Source: Undibacterium parvum (GTDB lineage Bacteria; Pseudomonadota; Gammaproteobacteria; Burkholderiales; Burkholderiaceae_D). From it: 64,000 nt of DNA. Shown piece by piece: positions 60,851 to 64,000 of this stretch (within the stretch, counting starts at the first letter, position 1; every line of letters begins with the position of its first letter). The stretch covers positions 372,001 to 436,000 of the forward strand of contig NZ_CP034464.1 of assembly GCF_003955735.1 (NCBI RefSeq), in the 5' to 3' direction. The translations under genes and the position numbers were made by a program. A model generated the notes under the pieces. It was not told where the DNA came from, did not search any database, and was given only the letters and a program-made list of their open reading frames with translations.

Positions 60851-62029
60851 TTAGATTTTGGCCAGTTTTTTCTTATCTCCCGAGACCACTTTGACCACCA
60901 GGCGCAATTGATAAGCCGATGGCGCATTATCATTAGCCAAGCTTAAATCTAGCTCCCAAGATATGCCATCTTTGTTCTTGATAAAATGACGATGCGATTG
61001 GTCTTTGTCAGAAACCGGCGTCCATTTTTCTGTCTTGATCGCAATGGCGCTGGCATCCAGAAAATCCTTCGCGCTGTTAGCTATTTCCACACGGCCGCGC
61101 ACTTCCCATTGCCTGGTATTACCGCGTTCGACGGTGCGCTCCCAAGGTGTACCCTCTGGCAGCAATATGGAGACATCCGGCATTTGATAGGCCGCCAGCA
61201 AGGCAAAGCTGCCCTTGCCGTCCGGATGCCATTCATACTCTATGCCACGTGCCACGTCTTGCGCGCGCAGTCTGCCGATCTCACGATCAACCACATGCAG
61301 CGCGCCGTCCATGCCGGCCGAAAGACCAGCGGTAGTGATGAATTTCCCGTTATCGACATAGCGACGGTTAGTCACAATATGCGCTTTTGGCGCCATTTTT
61401 TCGAGTTGAGGAATTGCGCCTGCGATGGTCGTCGCCGACAGGCCGTCCAGCAAACCAGCTTTACCAAGGATGAATGCGCCGGTGCAGACCGACAGGACTG
61501 TCTTTACGTCGCCGCTGCGCTGACGTACCCATGCCAAGGCCTTGGGATTGTTAATGATGGCATTGACATTCCCACCCGGTATCAGCAACACATCTGCCTC
61601 TGGCGCATGATCAAGTTCGAAATCGGGCTGCATCTTGATACCATAAGTTGAGTGCACACTTTCGGTGTTAGCCGCGACCGTAAAAATCTTTGCGCCTGCC
61701 TGACCAAATACTTCCATGGGCCCGCTATAGTCAATATCTTGCACGCCTTCATATACCAGAACAGCCACCCTCAGCCGCGAGTTTTTGGCAATCATTTCCA
61801 TGCCATCGGTCGGGCAGATACCGGGCTTGTCATACTCCTGCTCAGGTCCCATGCCAGCCATATGCGAGTGGTTGCCCATCTGGCAAATATACGTGGTCTT
61901 CGGTTTATCTTCGGTCCGTATCGATTTTTCATCGTCGGAAGGCGCGTTTGCGGCATGCGCAAAAATAGTCGCGGCCATCATCGTCATTGCTGATAAGGTT
62001 TGCTTGCTTAATTTATTAAATTGTTTCAT
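60851..62029 (-). CDS. Exported fusion of a heavy-metal-binding-type segment and a DJ-1/PfpI domain
   Basis: About 392 residues from the ATG at 62029 (ribosome site AAGGAATC). A signal peptide (MKQFNKLSKQTLSAMTMMAA.., ending AHAA) precedes a Cys/His/Met segment (YICQMGNHSHMAGMGPEQE, then KPGICPTDGMEMI) like the heavy-metal-binding domain seen in copper/nickel efflux proteins. Next is a DJ-1/PfpI (ThiJ) domain: LVYEGVQDIDYSGPMEVFG, LLIPGG and the nucleophilic Cys in VLSVCTGAFILGKAG. The C-terminal ~170 residues resemble nothing named. Probably a periplasmic metal- or stress-linked protein; it lies convergent to the GST gene. Confidence 0.75.
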   Translation of the reverse strand: MKQFNKLSKQTLSAMTMMAATIFAHAANAPSDDEKSIRTEDKPKTTYICQMGNHSHMAGMGPEQEYDKPGICPTDGMEMIAKNSRLRVAVLVYEGVQDIDYSGPMEVFGQAGAKIFTVAANTESVHSTYGIKMQPDFELDHAPEADVLLIPGGNVNAIINNPKALAWVRQRSGDVKTVLSVCTGAFILGKAGLLDGLSATTIAGAIPQLEKMAPKAHIVTNRRYVDNGKFITTAGLSAGMDGALHVVDREIGRLRAQDVARGIEYEWHPDGKGSFALLAAYQMPDVSILLPEGTPWERTVERGNTRQWEVRGRVEIANSAKDFLDASAIAIKTEKWTPVSDKDQSHRHFIKNKDGISWELDLSLANDNAPSAYQLRLVVKVVSGDKKKLAKI

Positions 62030-62501
62030 GTGATTCCTTGTTGTTAATTGCTGGCCCAGCTTACGTAGAACCTGTATTGCAGGAAATGACAATAACCGCT
62101 TGATTTCTGCCCCGAAGGCATTCGCAAGTTTGGGAAATGTCAGGTGTTAGGCTTGTTTTCTTTAACAACGGGTGGAGCGCCTAACGCCAGGAATGTTGCC
62201 CGTTGCAGCGTTAAACTAATCAAGGCAATGGCCAATGATATCGGTGATTTACGTGAAAAATGTCGGTGCATACGAAGTTCCAGAGAGATGTGTGAATCAC
62301 CCGTTCCAAGGAAAAACTGCGATTTCGTTTCAGTGGATGGTGTCTGTTTCGCCAGAGCTCAAAGTCGATATGTGCTCATTCGAAGAATAATCGTAGCAAT
62401 GTTCAATCAAATCGACCGGTACTTTGCGACGAACTGGGAAAATGCCGGGTCAGGCTGCATAAAGGAGAATGTAGAACGATTGAGATAACGACGGATTTGA
62501 C

Positions 62502-62599
62502 GGATACAAACTATATTTTTCGACTCGCCACAAGTGGCCAGATATAATTCAATCGATACAGACCAATTCAAATTTTTGCTATTAATACCTGTCAAGCTA
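62502..62599. repeat. ~95-bp direct repeat, copy 2
   Basis: GGATACAAACTATATTTTTC to TATTAATACCTGTCAAGCTA; matches 58626-58720 in both ends and centre. Confidence 0.75.
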
Positions 62600-62811
62600 A
62601 CGAATAATTAAGCGATACAGACTTTATTTATACGATCAGTGTGATGGATATTGGAGCCTTCACTTAAATTGATGATTTGTCGAGGACCGTCAGAAAATTT
62701 CTGTCGCTCGATCATGACGCCCACAAGATTCGAAGCATCTTACAAGCGGGTGTCAACAAACAATTGCTGAAGTGAAGTATCGTTCTTAAAGTTAGCGTTA
62801 ACTGTCTTTTA

Positions 62812-63042
62812 GCGACCTTCTACCGGACCAGTGGAGACCACGGCATAAACGCGGACGTGAGAGTCAAAACGCAGATGACCACCAAAAACACCACGAAACA
62901 AATGCTGCTGATAGTGATTGCCAATTGTTATGTCTGTATCGAAAGTGTCGGATCTCAAGCGAGCCTCAGCGCTTAACGTCATTGAAGCGTCACCACCAAT
63001 TGGAAAAGCTTTGAATGGCGCGGCATGCGCATTCGCATGCAT
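62812..63042 (-). pseudogene. Remnant of an alginate-export-family porin
   Basis: A 77-codon frame whose FKAFPIGGDASMTLSAEAR, FRGVFGGHLRFDSHV and RVYAVVSTG segments follow the N-terminal outline of the Alginate_exp (PF13372) barrel family (..YIPLG-D..YLSLGGE.R..., ..Q R...HADLHLG.HVRVF.QL). Only this ~60-residue stretch remains of a ~450-residue family, and an upstream fragment (DIGIDFLASRWGEA) lies in another frame, so it looks like a decayed gene rather than a small protein. Confidence 0.5.
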
Positions 63043-63270
63043 GCCGCTTCAAGCTTCCCCCCAACGACTGGCTAGGAAATCAATACCTATATCAGACCCT
63101 CAACCGGATGCATTGAGTGGTAGGGGCTGTTCGGTCACGATACATTCGTACCTAGCGCTTCCGATCCTTAACATTTGATTTGGCTTGACTTGCTCAACTG
63201 CGGATCTTTAGCAGATGCTAAGACTGCTTGACCCAGTATACTGATCACACTATATTGATGCTCATCAATG

Positions 63271-64000
63271 TCATTTTGTTTGTGAAGCGCAGTCGCAGTC
63301 TGAAGGAGCGAGAGAATGGCTCAAGTAGGCGATGTAAAGAGCAATTACGATGAGCACTGCTGCCACGGTGAAGGTCATTCGCATACCAGAAGCAACAGCA
63401 TCAGGGCTTGCTGTCATCATGTTGCTTGTCGCAGACCCAATCGCAAAAACCGCCCCCATTAGCGATGCGCCAGTGATCAGTCCCAAATTGCGCGACAGAT
63501 TGAGCATGCCGGAAATGACACCGCGCTGGTCGGCTTGAATATTCGTCATCACCGCAGTATTGTTTGCAGCCTGAAACAGCGCGTAGCCAGCGGTAATCAC
63601 TACCAAAGGAACGATGTAACCAGGAATACCGAAACTGGTCGGCAGCATTGGCAGGATGGAGGAACCAACCAACATACCAACCAGGCCGGCAATACTCATA
63701 CTATGTGCACCAAACCGGTCAACAACCCGCCCAGCAGGGACTCCAGTAAGTGCGGCAACTATCGGACCGGAGGACATAACGAGGCCAACATGAGCGGCAT
63801 CGAGTCCAAGCGCACCTGAAAGATAAAACGGGCCAACCACCAACGTGGCCATCACTACGGCGGTCACCAAGGTACTCATTGCGAAGCCACCGCTTAACAA
63901 CGAATTGCGAAACATCGCCATACGAATCAAAGGTGACTTGGCCCTCATTTCAGCAAATACGAACAGGCCAAGGCCGACAAGTGCAGCGAACAAGAGTGCC
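63271..64000 (-). CDS. MFS transporter, C-terminal part (gene runs off the right edge)
   Basis: The 240+ visible residues are the C-terminal half of a major-facilitator drug transporter of the DHA2/EmrB-like group, with about seven hydrophobic segments. Recognisable are GLVMSSGPIVAALTGVPAGRVVDRFGAHS (the conserved loop between segments) and GVISGMLNLSRNLGLITGASLMG. No start is reached before base 64000, so the N-terminal half is outside. Such pumps export organic cations, antibiotics or toxic acids. Confidence 0.9.
   Translation of the reverse strand, partial: ALLFAALVGLGLFVFAEMRAKSPLIRMAMFRNSLLSGGFAMSTLVTAVVMATLVVGPFYLSGALGLDAAHVGLVMSSGPIVAALTGVPAGRVVDRFGAHSMSIAGLVGMLVGSSILPMLPTSFGIPGYIVPLVVITAGYALFQAANNTAVMTNIQADQRGVISGMLNLSRNLGLITGASLMGAVFAIGSATSNMMTASPDAVASGMRMTFTVAAVLIVIALYIAYLSHSLAPSDCDCASQTK

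Larger units (their letters stand above)
62030..63270. other. Long gap with repeat copy 2 and a porin remnant
   Basis: Contains the 62502-62599 repeat and the 62812-63042 remnant. A 114-codon plus-strand frame (62144-62488) has no ribosome site or family resemblance, so I leave it out. Nothing else convincing. Confidence 0.5.

Noticed and set aside
62144..62488. 114-codon plus-strand frame
   Set aside because: No ribosome site, no recognisable domain, in a region with other decay; coding status not supported.
40507..63993. Integrase or transposase gene marking the proposed island
   Set aside because: None is recognisable in 40.5-64 kb; the integrase, if any, would be at the other end beyond the window.

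Overview
The window reads as chromosome of a betaproteobacterium of the Oxalobacteraceae type (Undibacterium / Herminiimonas-like). This is inferred from gene content and order (tpiA-secG-tRNA-Leu-nuoA onward, pnp-rpsO, leuA-pssA), from a PEP-CTERM protein and from the rRNA sequences; no database search was possible. The first ~40 kb is dense, mostly housekeeping and fairly GC-balanced. From ~40.5 kb rightwards the DNA is visibly more AT-rich, has wide gaps, gene remnants and small repeats, and carries accessory genes.

Layout. 1-5.5 kb: nuoG (cut by the window edge) to nuoA on the minus strand, preceded by tRNA-Leu(GAG), secG and tpiA. 7.3-11 kb: a quinone oxidoreductase, pnp and rpsO with their terminators. 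11.2-16.3 kb: leuA with a leucine-rich leader peptide ORF upstream, pssA and acs. 16.5-16.7 kb: a 144-bp non-autonomous element with IS4-type ends and a 12-bp target duplication. 16.8-25.6 kb, plus strand: class I fumarase, murI, a branched-chain aminotransferase, a PAS sensor kinase, a secreted protein of unknown function and a nitroreductase. 25.8-29.3 kb, minus strand: an LtaS/MdoB-like membrane phosphatase-superfamily protein and tyrB. 29.7-33.8 kb: two small unknown genes, a PEP-CTERM protein, and a divergent yeiH / LysR pair. 34.0-40.0 kb, minus strand: a complete rrn operon (16S, tRNA-Ile, tRNA-Ala, 23S, 5S) with promoter, boxA sites, processing stems and terminator.

At 40.4-40.5 kb lies a tRNA-His-like sequence whose 3' half and terminator are good but whose 5' half is degraded. 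This is what the chromosome-side end of an element integrated into tRNA-His would look like, so 40.5 kb to beyond the window edge may be a genomic island. It holds a paralogue of the 23.9-kb secreted protein, a CPBP protease, a DUF2306-like membrane protein, a MipA-like outer-membrane protein, a class C beta-lactamase-family hydrolase, a small lipoprotein, a GGDEF/EAL protein, and then small-molecule stress and metabolism genes: TetR, short-chain dehydrogenases, antibiotic-biosynthesis-monooxygenase-domain (ABM) proteins, a lipocalin-like protein, a CHMI-family isomerase, an alpha/beta hydrolase, a PEP mutase-family lyase, LysE and EamA exporters, LysR, GST, a metal-binding/DJ-1 fusion and an MFS pump.

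The most interesting regulatory logic: (1) leuA has a 33-codon leader ORF with 10 Leu codons, and its predicted promoter puts the transcription start on or next to the ATG. (2) A TetR gene sits divergent to one SDR gene across a 38-bp two-site operator, and a nearly identical 38-bp site stands 8 kb away in front of an ABM-SDR-LysE-EamA operon. The two SDRs are close paralogues, and the first is followed by a frameshifted ABM relic, so this looks like a duplicated regulon under one repressor. Three families of short dispersed repeats are also visible.
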